From an uncultured Clostridia bacterium (GTDB taxonomy: Bacteria; Bacillota; Clostridia; Christensenellales; UBA1242): a stretch of 64,000 nt of DNA. Where the stretch lies: contig CAKVID010000005.1 of the NCBI GenBank assembly GCA_934754355.1, forward strand, positions 1 to 64,000, written 5' to 3'. A program made the position numbers and the translations under genes. How positions within the stretch are numbered: the first letter of the stretch is position 1; each line of letters opens with the position of its first letter. Below the pieces are notes generated by a model. That model made no database searches. It worked only from the letters and a program-made list of their open reading frames with translations, and was not told the DNA's origin. Below, one piece after another: positions 17,756 to 26,684 of this stretch.

Positions 17756-18154
17756 ATGAACATTTTCCAGAAGAAGAGACTAAATAAGATTACTATCTTG
17801 CTATTGCAATTGATTGCAGTAGGAAGTCTTTTTCTATTTTTCTTTAGTAAAGAAGCAATTTATATTTTCAAAGACTTTTTAGATAGAATACCTCTAGATA
17901 CATCATTTGAAAGTTTGCTTTATAGAATATTGCTTCCATTCAAAATGATAGTTAATTCTCCATCAATTTGTGCAGTTATATTCTTAATCACACATATCGT
18001 GTGTATTACTTACAACAAAGGTATTTTATTTGCTTATAGTTTCGAGCCAGTGTGTTACGAGTCCAGTGATGTGTATTCTCCGGAATACAATGTTGTTAAT
18101 TTTGTTGCAAGTAATAATCTTAAGTATCTACAAACAATGAGATTGCTATTTTAA
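17756..18154 (+). CDS. small membrane protein of unknown function
   Basis: 132 residues. Two hydrophobic segments, about residues 13-33 and 70-88, joined by a charged loop, with a soluble C-terminal tail. No family recognised. ATG 17756 follows aggtga at 6-7 nt; the ATG at 17750 abuts that site. Single gene between terminators at 17651-17698 and 18157-18184. Confidence 0.55.
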   Translation: MNIFQKKRLNKITILLLQLIAVGSLFLFFFSKEAIYIFKDFLDRIPLDTSFESLLYRILLPFKMIVNSPSICAVIFLITHIVCITYNKGILFAYSFEPVCYESSDVYSPEYNVVNFVASNNLKYLQTMRLLF

Positions 18155-18156
18155 GA

Positions 18157-18184
18157 TAACCATAATAGTTATGGTGTGTTTTTT
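18157..18184 (+). terminator. rho-independent terminator
   Basis: Stem accataa (18159-18165) / ttatggt (18169-18175), then gtg and six T. Confidence 0.75.
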
Positions 18185-18430
18185 GCATGTAAATTACATT
18201 TTGTGAGTTAGTAATTATTGCATAAAATGCCATAACTTTTTTTGCATACAAAAATTTTAGTTTGCTTATGAGTTAGAATGCAAATTAAAATGTGTAACTT
18301 GAGTTATTTTAATTTAATTATTAGAAATTAATCTAATAATTGTAGCAATAAAAAGGTTTAAATATTATACAAGTACTTACTTGTTAAATTACATAATGAT
18401 AAATATTTTGCTAAAAATATATTATATAAA

Positions 18431-18472
18431 AACCTTGAAAATTGGGTGAGTTGTTATATTTTCAAGGGTTCA
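18431..18472 (+). promoter_or_regulatory. hairpin in the 5' leader of the YwaF-ABC fusion gene
   Basis: aaccttgaaaat (18431-18442) pairs with attttcaaggg(g)tt (18458-18470) around a 15-nt loop, with one bulged G. It covers the upstream possible TTG start at 18442. Confidence 0.5.
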
Positions 18473-18498
18473 AATTAAATAAAGTTTTCGAGCAATTT

Positions 18499-20721
18499 AT
18501 GATTTTTTGGAGTTATTTTATAATACTAGGATTGGTCTTTGGGCTTATTCTTAGTTATTATTTATTTAAGAAATATAAGAAAAATACAACTGTTTTTTTG
18601 CAAGTTTTAACTATAATTCTTGCAGTTGTATTTTTCTTGCGTTTCATGTGGCAATCAGATAGTATTGCCGATTGTTTTGGGTTAATAAGTAATTTTACGG
18701 ATAACAAAATATTTAATTTAGTTGCACTAATTATTAATTGGTTAATTTTTGGAGCGGGATTAATTATAGTTTTGTATCCTTTTTTTGCAATCAAGAACAA
18801 AGATGTCTTGGTTAGATTTTTTGCGTTCCCAGTATATTTTATAGGTGTTGCGTGCTTTTATATTGTGGCAAGGGGAATACTTGGCGGTAGTGCATTTGAA
18901 TATTTTTCTATTCGATTAGTATTTATGTGTGTAGAATTTGGCTTGGCATTGGCTATAGGTTATATGATATTTGAGAACAATAATTATTTCAAAATAGATA
19001 AATCTTCTGCCAAAATGCTTTGGTGCTTGCCGTTTATCATTTTGGCAACTATGCCACCATATATGCTCAAAGGGTTATTTGGATATGTAAATTATGGCGG
19101 GAGTTTGAAGAATTTTAATCTTATGCATAGAGTTATTCTATACATTGGATTTATTCTTCCTGTATTTTTATATTTTGTACTTAAGAATAAAGACGAAGAG
19201 TTCAAAAGGGTGGCACTGTTATTTATAAGTCTTGGCACGCTTATGTCATTTAGCAATAATTATAAATTCCCAGATTTTGTAGATATTACGCATTGGCCAT
19301 TCCATTTGTGTAATACAGCAATGTACATAGTTGTTCTTTGTCTAATATTTAAGTGGAATAAATTATTCTATTTTACTTATTTTATTAATGTTTTGGGGGC
19401 GTTGCTTGCAATGTTTATCCCTAATTATAGTGCAAATTCCAATCTATTTAGTTCGGGATTAGTTCTTTTCTATATCAATCACTATATTGCATTTTTCATG
19501 CCAATTTTGATGGTTGCACTAGGTGTATATGCTAGACCCAAACTTAAAGAGTTTATTTATTCAATGGTAGGTTTTGCTATATACTTTGCCTTAGTTCTTA
19601 TTTTGAATGCATGGTTTAGTAATTATGGTAGTGTAGATTACTTCTTTGTAAATAGTGATTTTATTGCCGAGAAACTGGGCGATTGGGCAGAAAATCTAAG
19701 AAATTACAAGTGGCAATTCTACATCAAAAACTTGAGTTTTACATTCTATCCGATTTATCAGTTGTTATTCTTCCTTGTATATGTGGCACTTGGAGCGGGT
19801 GTTTGGTTTGTATACGAGGGGGCTTATACATTTGTAGATACTCTCAAAGATATAAACAGAAGGAAAGAACAAATCAGATTAGATAGATTAGCATTAGATA
19901 TATCTTTAAATGGAAGAGGAGAATTTGAGCCTATGCACAAAGAAAATAAAAACAAACTAATCTTAAATAACTTTAGCAAACGATATGGCAAAAGTGATGT
20001 CTATGCTGTCAAAGATGCAAGTCTTGAAATTAATGGCGGAGAAATATTTGGCTTTCTTGGTCATAATGGTGCGGGCAAGAGTACTATTATTAAAAGTATT
20101 GTTGGTATTCAGCCAATCACAAGCGGAAGCATAGAGGTATGTGGGTATGATGTAGATAAACAATCGGTTATGGCAAAGAAAAATATTGGCTTTGTTCCCG
20201 ACCACTATGCTCTGTATGAGAAATTAACTGGTAGAGAGTATATTAATTACATTGCCGATTTGTATGATGTAAGTACAGAAGATAGAGAGAAGGCAATTAA
20301 TAAATATGTAGAGTTATTTGAATTAACATCATCTTTTGATAATCAAATTAAGACATATAGTCATGGCATGAAGCAAAAAATTGCTATTATGTCGGCACTT
20401 GTCCATAATCCTAGGGTCTGGATATTAGATGAACCATTAACAGGTCTAGACCCTAGTAGTATTTATCAAGTTAAAGTATGTATGAAAGAACACGCAAAGA
20501 AAGGTAATATTGTATTTTTTAGTAGCCACTTAATAGATATAGTAGAACAACTTTGCGATAGAATTGCCATCATTAAGAAAGGCAAAATACTTACAACTCA
20601 GTATGTCAAAGATATTGAGAAAGATTGCTCACTAGAAGAGTATTATTTGAAGGTTACTTCTACACGAGTTATGCCAAGTTCATTCAAAGAAGAGAAATTG
20701 AAGAAGGCGGAAAGTAAGTAA
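18499..20721 (+). CDS. YwaF/TMEM164-like membrane domain fused to ABC transporter ATPase
   Basis: 740 residues from ATG 18499; an in-frame TTG at 18442 would add 19, but it lies in a hairpin. No good Shine-Dalgarno for either. Residues 1-450: about 12 hydrophobic helices. The motif THWPFHLCN followed by hydrophobic helices and a FINVLGALLAM segment matches the YwaF (TIGR02206)/TMEM164 family, whose His and Cys are conserved. Residues about 485-710: a complete ABC ATPase, with Walker A GHNGAGKST, a signature YSHGMKQK, Walker B WILDEPLTGLDP and H-loop SSHLID. The ATPase half is of the ABC-2 exporter type. A permease gene follows 34 nt later. The fusion of these two modules in one chain is unusual; substrate unknown. 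Confidence 0.8.
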   Translation: MIFWSYFIILGLVFGLILSYYLFKKYKKNTTVFLQVLTIILAVVFFLRFMWQSDSIADCFGLISNFTDNKIFNLVALIINWLIFGAGLIIVLYPFFAIKNKDVLVRFFAFPVYFIGVACFYIVARGILGGSAFEYFSIRLVFMCVEFGLALAIGYMIFENNNYFKIDKSSAKMLWCLPFIILATMPPYMLKGLFGYVNYGGSLKNFNLMHRVILYIGFILPVFLYFVLKNKDEEFKRVALLFISLGTLMSFSNNYKFPDFVDITHWPFHLCNTAMYIVVLCLIFKWNKLFYFTYFINVLGALLAMFIPNYSANSNLFSSGLVLFYINHYIAFFMPILMVALGVYARPKLKEFIYSMVGFAIYFALVLILNAWFSNYGSVDYFFVNSDFIAEKLGDWAENLRNYKWQFYIKNLSFTFYPIYQLLFFLVYVALGAGVWFVYEGAYTFVDTLKDINRRKEQIRLDRLALDISLNGRGEFEPMHKENKNKLILNNFSKRYGKSDVYAVKDASLEINGGEIFGFLGHNGAGKSTIIKSIVGIQPITSGSIEVCGYDVDKQSVMAKKNIGFVPDHYALYEKLTGREYINYIADLYDVSTEDREKAINKYVELFELTSSFDNQIKTYSHGMKQKIAIMSALVHNPRVWILDEPLTGLDPSSIYQVKVCMKEHAKKGNIVFFSSHLIDIVEQLCDRIAIIKKGKILTTQYVKDIEKDCSLEEYYLKVTSTRVMPSSFKEEKLKKAESK

Positions 20722-20754
20722 AAGAATATAAATAGAAATAAAAAAGGAGGGAAA

Positions 20755-22404
20755 ATGAAGGGATTAAAGACGCTGAGTTTGATGCAATTGAAAGAAAAAA
20801 TAGATTTCTCATTTTTGAAAAGTAGAAAGCAAACAATCTTTAAAGTTATACTAACTCTATTGAAGTTTGCGCTCATTACAGCAGTTATTTATTTTGGACT
20901 ATATATTGTTGGATACCTTAGGCTTGTATCATTACTACCTGGAATTCCAGAAAATTTCTTTGCAGTAATATTTACTTTTATTATAATGCTTTCAATTATT
21001 GTGTGTACTTTTGGACTTGTTAAGACTTTGTACTTTTCTAGAGATAACTTTGTATTACTTACAATGCCAGTCAAAAGAACCCAAGTATTTTTATCTAAAA
21101 TAATAGTATTTGGAATATATGAATATCTAAGAAATTTATACTTTGTTTTGCCTCTACTTTTGTCATTGGGAATAATTAATAAAATGCCATTTTACTTTTA
21201 TTTGTGGTTGCCTATCGCAATCTTTATTATTACTTGTACTTGTGTATCAATTGGAGCATTACTATCTATTCCAATGTTATTTATAGAAAATTTTATCAAG
21301 TCATATAAGATTATTGAATATATAGTAGTGGCGCTAATGATTGCGGGAATTAGTATTCTTCTTATTCTGCTTATTAATGCTATTCCAGAGAATTTTGATT
21401 TGATAGGTACATGGGGTACGACATTCTGGGAAGTACAAAAATTCTTGACCAAATTCAATCAAATATTTATGCCATTCTATATTCTTACAATTGCAATTGC
21501 CGGTACTCGTTATGGGATATCTAATCACTTCTTTGGTAAAGAACAATTTATTAATTTGGGGATAGTTATGCTTGCAGTTGCTATTATATTTGCTCTTACA
21601 TTCTTAATTGTAAGGCCTTTATATTTCCATATGGCAAGTACTCCATTTGAATTTAGAAAGAAGACTATTAATAAAACATTTAGAAATAAACAAACATCTG
21701 CACTAAAATCTAATATCAAAAAAGATATAATGATTACTTATCGTACACCCGAGAAATTCTATTCACTTATAACAATTCTAATAGGTTTGCCACTCGCTAT
21801 ATTTTTGCTAAATAAAATTTACTTAGCAATGGATACTAGGCTAACTGGAACGAATATGTCTATTGCTTTCAATATCCTTATGATACTTCTAATCGTGCTA
21901 TCTACAAGTACTAATTTGGCACATATTATTAGCGAAGAGGGTGGGGCTAGTTATCTTATCAAAACGCACCCAAAATCATATATCAAATCTATTCTGTCTA
22001 AGTTAATTCTAAATTTTGTGTGCGTATCGGTGTCTTTGTTAATTACAGTTGTTATATTTACTAGTTTTCTCAAAATAGGCATTATTAAGACTGTCATTAT
22101 CTATCTAACTCTACTTTGTATCTATACAGGGCATATGTTATATAGTGTAGAATTAGATGTAATGAACCCACAAACAGAGAGATATCAAACAGAAGGTATT
22201 AATCTTAATAACCCTAATGATATAAAGTCTGTTGTAGTGGCATTTATACTATCTACACTAATTGCATTTGTAACTTACTTTTTCATATCGGAGAATATGT
22301 ATACAGTTTGGTACAAAGTATTTGCTATATCAATAATTTATATTGCTTATAGAATTTATCTCTTTGTAAATAAAGTTAATGTTTATTATAAGGAGAGAGT
22401 ATAA
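20755..22404 (+). CDS. ABC-2 type permease
   Basis: 549 residues with about 12 predicted membrane helices in two groups, separated by a basic cytoplasmic stretch near residues 290-320 (FRKKTINKTFRNK). An amphipathic N-terminal segment precedes the first helix. A very strong site aaggaggg lies before the ATG. It directly follows the fused ATPase and overlaps the next gene by one base, so the three form one operon: ATPase with extra membrane domain, permease, small accessory protein. Sequence similarity to ABC exporters of lipid or peptide type is general only; substrate unknown. Confidence 0.75.
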   Translation: MKGLKTLSLMQLKEKIDFSFLKSRKQTIFKVILTLLKFALITAVIYFGLYIVGYLRLVSLLPGIPENFFAVIFTFIIMLSIIVCTFGLVKTLYFSRDNFVLLTMPVKRTQVFLSKIIVFGIYEYLRNLYFVLPLLLSLGIINKMPFYFYLWLPIAIFIITCTCVSIGALLSIPMLFIENFIKSYKIIEYIVVALMIAGISILLILLINAIPENFDLIGTWGTTFWEVQKFLTKFNQIFMPFYILTIAIAGTRYGISNHFFGKEQFINLGIVMLAVAIIFALTFLIVRPLYFHMASTPFEFRKKTINKTFRNKQTSALKSNIKKDIMITYRTPEKFYSLITILIGLPLAIFLLNKIYLAMDTRLTGTNMSIAFNILMILLIVLSTSTNLAHIISEEGGASYLIKTHPKSYIKSILSKLILNFVCVSVSLLITVVIFTSFLKIGIIKTVIIYLTLLCIYTGHMLYSVELDVMNPQTERYQTEGINLNNPNDIKSVVVAFILSTLIAFVTYFFISENMYTVWYKVFAISIIYIAYRIYLFVNKVNVYYKERV

Positions 22405-22847
22405 TGAAGAAATCAATACTTGTAGTAATAGCAATAATATATATTGCATCAATAGTAATTATCTCGCTATTTGGAATGAAAGCAGTTGTATACAATGAAA
22501 TTATTCCTGTAACGAAGATAGAATGTTTGAATGAAACAGATAGTAATAATGAAGTATATTATTCGGGAGACTTGAAAGTAATTAAGGTTAAATACACTAC
22601 ACCCGGCAATGCTGAAACATTGAAGGGAACAATGGTGCAATTAATACATAGGGTTCTTCCAGATAATGCAACTAATAAGAAAGTTAAATATGTGTACACC
22701 GAGAATAATAGCGTTGAATTTGTCAAAGGCGAAGATGGTAGAGATTTAGGATTGGTACTCATCAAAGGACTAGTAGTTCTCAAAGTTAAAATAATGGCAA
22801 CTGACGGAAGTAAATTGTATACCGAAGTTGTTATATGGGCTTACTAA
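22404..22847 (+). CDS. small membrane-anchored protein of the ABC operon
   Basis: 147 residues. One N-terminal membrane helix (about residues 4-25), then a strand-rich domain of about 115 residues expected outside the cell. Its ATG shares its first base with the permease stop codon (taatg), so translation is coupled and the product probably works with the transporter. No family recognised. Confidence 0.6.
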   Translation: MKKSILVVIAIIYIASIVIISLFGMKAVVYNEIIPVTKIECLNETDSNNEVYYSGDLKVIKVKYTTPGNAETLKGTMVQLIHRVLPDNATNKKVKYVYTENNSVEFVKGEDGRDLGLVLIKGLVVLKVKIMATDGSKLYTEVVIWAY

Positions 22848-22928
22848 AAAATAGGAGGTGTATTGAGATTATAAATTGAAGTAGATGCGTTTTTCAATGA
22901 GTATTGAATAAATAAAAAAATTGTATTG

Positions 22929-22937
22929 TGATATAAT
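22929..22937 (+). promoter_or_regulatory. extended -10 promoter of the lipoprotein gene at 22957
   Basis: TGATATAAT, with TATAAT at 22932-22937 and no good -35. The leader would be only about 13 nt. Confidence 0.45.
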
Positions 22938-22956
22938 AAATAAAGAGGATAAATTT

Positions 22957-25443
22957 ATGAAGAAGTATTTAAGAGTATTTGTGGCGGTTGTAATGATGCT
23001 GACTTCAATAATCATTCTATCGGCTTGTAAGCCAAAGATTGAGAAAGGCTACATAAAGACTGGCACATTGGAAACAACAATTATCAAAGGAGAAGAATTG
23101 GATACTAGCAAGGCCATTGCTGTATATACATATTCTGATAATACAGTAATTGAAGTTAGTGCCGAAGATTTGACTTTTGGAGCATTTGATAGTTCGGAAA
23201 TTGGTACTAAGAAATTAACTGTTACTTATGAAAATTACACTTTTGAAGTAAGTATCAAAGTTGTTCCAACAGAGGCAGATGTTAATTCTATTACATCTCT
23301 TGAGAGCGAACTTATTAATGAATTTAATGAGAAGAGAAGTAGTCAAGAAGAGAAGACGGAAGAATTTTTGTATAAGAACGAACCTCTGTATGTAGGCGAT
23401 GATAATGCTTTTGACTTTAGAATTTTCGCAACTGGTATTGATGGCAATGGTCAATTGCAAACGGGATTAACCAAAGTTAGAACTAATATAATTGTTAAAT
23501 TAAAAACAGAAGCAGGCGAGCAATTAATACCTGATGAAGAACTATCTAATTATGTATCAATTGATACAGAGAATACATTGCTAGATTTTACAGAGAATGC
23601 TATTGGCAAAGAATTTAAGGTAGAAGTAAGTGCTGTAAATAGAAATGAATTGTATGAAAACAACCCTACATCTTTTAATGCTATACTTAAAGTTGTTGAC
23701 GGATACAATGTGTATAATGCCAGAGACTTGTCAGTTTATGACAATACATACTCATCTTATGATAACATAAGGCCAACAAATGCAAAGGTAAATGCGGTAA
23801 TACTGCAAAACGATATTTTGGTAACCAAAGATGATGTTAGAAGTGATATGTTTTGGACGACATCTCACCCTAACTATTCATCTGTAAAAGCATTAACAGA
23901 CCAGACTATTGAGGGTACTCCAATAGATTATGCAATGACGGGTATTTATCATAGAAAGTTGCAAAGCGGAGAGACATTCAATTTGTTTGGTAATTACTTC
24001 AAAATTGACTTAAGTAAATTCCCAAAAATGGTTATTGAAAGTGATGATGGTGGTAATGATAAGAAAGGTGTGAATGTAGAGAAAGGTGAGTATATGACTT
24101 CACATTTCTCACTATTTTATAATGAGAATATTTCAGAAGTGACCGATGGCAATAAAGATAATTTGCTTCCATCACAATTAAATCATAAGAATGTATATTT
24201 CTATGGTAATGGAGAGAGAAATGCAACCCCTGAAAATTCTGGTTCGCTTATTGGGTGCAAAGTTACCAAAACTAATTATTTAGCAAAGAACAATATTTTC
24301 CGTAATTTCTATATAACCAATTTCTTTATTCAAGATGATTATATTGGAACTAATGAAGGTTACAATGTAATAGATAGTTGCAAGGCTTATAATTCTTATC
24401 AGACATTATTATATTCTTGGGGTTGCAAGAGTTTGAAGATTGTAAATAGTGAATATATTGGTGCTGGTGGTCCTGCATTTATTGTAGACCATGTATCGCC
24501 TAAGAGTGATAATGGTGGATATCCTAGTAATATAGATTGTATAAATACAAAGGTTGAATCTGTTGTATCCGGCAAAGAGCCTTGGTTTGTAACATATGGT
24601 GCTAGTGATATAGTTATGCAATTAATGACTGCTGACCAATTATTCTCAGGATTTAGTCCATCGACAGAAAACTCTTCGTTTGTGGCAAATGGCCTACCTC
24701 AAAATAATAAGACAATTATCAATAATACTTACAAAGACGATGCGGGCAATACAGTAGGCAGAATAAATTTGATGGTTGCTATGAAGAGTGGAAGTGCACA
24801 AGGATTGACTGCTGAGAAAATCAAAGGCTATGTAAGAATGTTTGATAGTATAGAAGATTACAATGCTTACTATGGAATAAATGGAGCAGAGAGAAGTAAT
24901 ACAACATATGGTTTAGACTTTACTAAGAGTGATGAAGATGGTTCTCTTCCTAGTAAAGCATATCTTAAAGATTTAAACTTTACAACTAACGAAAATGGCG
25001 AGCAAGTATTGACTGGTGGAAGTTTATATTTTGAGAGCAATAAGAGTGGCGGGTACATTAATGCTAATGTTGCAAATAACAAAGACGCGTCATTTGTAAA
25101 ACCTGTTACTCTATATACAATCATTAATACAATTGCTAATGGTGGCACAGAAAATAAAGAAGAGACTGCAAGTTTCCAAACAAAAGATATTGAGCAAATG
25201 AAATTAATACTAAAAGAAAAATTAACAGCGCTAAAAGAAGCGGGTGCAATATCTAATGTTTATTTGTATTCTGTTAATTATGGATTAATTACAAATAGTG
25301 AGAGTGATAATACTGATGAGTTAAAATTAGATAAATTGCTTTCTTTAGTAGATACATTTGTTTCTCATGCAGATGGTAAGTATGTAAATATTTATATGTT
25401 TAATGGTATGGGTGCAATGATTGAGTTGTATCCAAGTAAATAA
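22957..25443 (+). CDS. large lipoprotein with Ig-like domain and beta-helix-like region
   Basis: 828 residues. Signal peptide with lipobox LSAC, Cys24 the lipidated residue. Residues about 30-100 form a bacterial Ig-like unit (Big_3/Big_4 type: a GEELDTSKA strand and a final KKLTVTYENYTFEVSI strand). After a charged linker, residues about 260-560 contain NDILVT, GNYFKID, NIFRNFYITN and KSLKIVNSEYIG blocks, as in right-handed beta-helix proteins that bind or cut polysaccharide, but no catalytic residues could be placed. gagg 8 nt before ATG 22957 decides the start. Expected on the outer membrane face. Confidence 0.65.
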   Translation: MKKYLRVFVAVVMMLTSIIILSACKPKIEKGYIKTGTLETTIIKGEELDTSKAIAVYTYSDNTVIEVSAEDLTFGAFDSSEIGTKKLTVTYENYTFEVSIKVVPTEADVNSITSLESELINEFNEKRSSQEEKTEEFLYKNEPLYVGDDNAFDFRIFATGIDGNGQLQTGLTKVRTNIIVKLKTEAGEQLIPDEELSNYVSIDTENTLLDFTENAIGKEFKVEVSAVNRNELYENNPTSFNAILKVVDGYNVYNARDLSVYDNTYSSYDNIRPTNAKVNAVILQNDILVTKDDVRSDMFWTTSHPNYSSVKALTDQTIEGTPIDYAMTGIYHRKLQSGETFNLFGNYFKIDLSKFPKMVIESDDGGNDKKGVNVEKGEYMTSHFSLFYNENISEVTDGNKDNLLPSQLNHKNVYFYGNGERNATPENSGSLIGCKVTKTNYLAKNNIFRNFYITNFFIQDDYIGTNEGYNVIDSCKAYNSYQTLLYSWGCKSLKIVNSEYIGAGGPAFIVDHVSPKSDNGGYPSNIDCINTKVESVVSGKEPWFVTYGASDIVMQLMTADQLFSGFSPSTENSSFVANGLPQNNKTIINNTYKDDAGNTVGRINLMVAMKSGSAQGLTAEKIKGYVRMFDSIEDYNAYYGINGAERSNTTYGLDFTKSDEDGSLPSKAYLKDLNFTTNENGEQVLTGGSLYFESNKSGGYINANVANNKDASFVKPVTLYTIINTIANGGTENKEETASFQTKDIEQMKLILKEKLTALKEAGAISNVYLYSVNYGLITNSESDNTDELKLDKLLSLVDTFVSHADGKYVNIYMFNGMGAMIELYPSK

Positions 25444-25450
25444 GGAAAAT

Positions 25451-25482
25451 AAAAAAGTGTATAGAATTTATACACTTTTTTT
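25451..25482. terminator. bidirectional terminator overlapping the end of the ArsR gene
   Basis: Stem aaaagtgtata / tatacactttt with T runs in both directions. The stop codon and last codons of the minus-strand gene (25468) lie inside it. Confidence 0.85.
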
Positions 25483-25824
25483 GTTCAAATAGAAATCTAC
25501 TCCGTTAATCATAATGTTATTGATAAATTTGTTTGTCGCTTTATAAAATACATATTTATTTTTTCTGGTGGCAGATACGGCTCCGCTTGTCTTTAAAATT
25601 TTCAATTGATGACTAATTGTTGTTTGGTTTATATTTAATATATTGGCTAAATCATTTACGCACATTTCGCCAAGTAATAGTGATATAAGAATTTTGAGCC
25701 TGGTACAATCGGAGAAAATACTATAGAAATTAGATAGATTATTTACAATGCTATCGCAAGGCATATTCTCTTTGATTGTAAATTCGGTTTCTTTGTTTAG
25801 ATGTAATAATTCAGGCTTATTCAT
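25468..25824 (-). CDS. ArsR/SmtB-family transcriptional regulator
   Basis: 118 residues, winged helix. The helix pair MCVNDLANILNINQTTISHQLKILK at about residues 54-78 is the standard ArsR recognition motif, followed by the wing with YVFYKAT. The recognition-core segment GEMCVNDL resembles the SmtB alpha-3 ExCVxDL pattern and keeps one Cys (Cys55) where metal-sensing ArsR has CVC. A second Cys is at 40. Such proteins repress genes until metal or another signal binds. aaggagag precedes the start. No transporter gene is adjacent, so its target is unclear. Confidence 0.85.
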   Translation of the reverse strand: MNKPELLHLNKETEFTIKENMPCDSIVNNLSNFYSIFSDCTRLKILISLLLGEMCVNDLANILNINQTTISHQLKILKTSGAVSATRKNKYVFYKATNKFINNIMINGVDFYLNKKSV

Positions 25825-26022
25825 ATTCTCTCCTTAAATAATTCTAAATTTTTTAATTATTTTTATTTGATAATTTATTGTATCTAAAATTATTAGCACT
25901 AATGATTTGGGTGCTTTGTATCATATATAAATATCTTAGCATTAAATATTAAATTTGCTAAAAGTTAACAAAATAATATTTTGTAGCATATTAACTAAAA
26001 AGATAATTTTATGGGGGAAAGT

Positions 26023-26247
26023 ATGAATTTTAGTAATGATGTGTTATTAATTTTATTATTGTCTATATTATCTTCGCCAACAGATGAGAATGGAGAAGTG
26101 GAATATGCTAGCAATACTAATTTCTTATTACTTCTTTTATTGGTACTAAATAATAGCAGGGCGGTAGAGAATTTGTGTAATTACGGTACTTGTTATCCTA
26201 ATAGTTGTAATAGATGTAGTGGTTCAAACAATTTCATTACTCTATAA
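26023..26247 (+). CDS. Leu-rich miniprotein with Cys-rich C-terminus
   Basis: 74 residues. Two oligo-leucine segments (residues 7-17 and 33-43) flank an acidic turn. The C-terminal third carries four Cys in the pattern CxxxxxCxxxxCxxC. ggggga lies before ATG 26023. No signal peptide cleavage site or known family was seen. Small Cys-rich hydrophobic proteins are common in spore coats and as membrane-active peptides, but no function can be assigned. Divergent from the ArsR gene, so it could be a target of that regulator (inference). Confidence 0.5.
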   Translation: MNFSNDVLLILLLSILSSPTDENGEVEYASNTNFLLLLLLVLNNSRAVENLCNYGTCYPNSCNRCSGSNNFITL

Positions 26248-26305
26248 AACTACTCTAAATTAATTCGCCTTTTTTAGTAAATTTGTTATAATAAATTGAG
26301 TATTC

Positions 26306-26330
26306 AAGTGTAAAAACATTTTACTTTTTT
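26306..26330 (+). terminator. weak rho-independent terminator
   Basis: Stem gtaaaa / ttttac with an aca loop, then six T; between the miniprotein and gatC. Confidence 0.5.
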
Positions 26331-26399
26331 GCAAGTAAGTTATGTTTTTGGCACAACTTAAAAATATAAGTGTATTATAATAAATGAAGAAGGGAAAAG

Positions 26400-26684
26400 A
26401 TGAATAGTAGAATAGATAGTAGTGAGATAGATAAATTATGCAAAATGTCGGCACTAGAATTTGGTGATGAAGACAAAATAACACTAATCTCAGAAGTTAA
26501 TTCCATTAAGGGTATGCTAGATAAATTGGGCGAGGTGGAAGACGAACAGTCGTTCCTGAATACTCAGAAACTAGGTGACTTAAGGGAAGATGAAGTATGT
26601 GATGGTATGAGTGAGAGCGAGGTATTCTTAAATGCACCACGCTCAAGCAATGGATATTTCATTGTTCCTAAGGTGGTGGACTAA
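26400..26684 (+). CDS. gatC: Asp-tRNA(Asn)/Glu-tRNA(Gln) amidotransferase subunit C
   Basis: 94 residues, normal size. The GatC pattern is visible: start with a short helix holding LCKMSALEF, middle helix MLDKLGEVE, and the C-terminal LREDEV...FLNAP segment. GatC bridges GatA and GatB in the enzyme that turns Glu-tRNA(Gln) (and often Asp-tRNA(Asn)) into the amide form. gaaggga precedes the ATG. Overlaps gatA by one base. Confidence 0.93.
   Translation: MNSRIDSSEIDKLCKMSALEFGDEDKITLISEVNSIKGMLDKLGEVEDEQSFLNTQKLGDLREDEVCDGMSESEVFLNAPRSSNGYFIVPKVVD

Noticed and set aside
22853..22872. Strong Shine-Dalgarno (aggaggtg) after the ABC operon
   Set aside because: It is followed by TTG AGA TTA TAA only; no gene follows, so it is probably chance or a relic.
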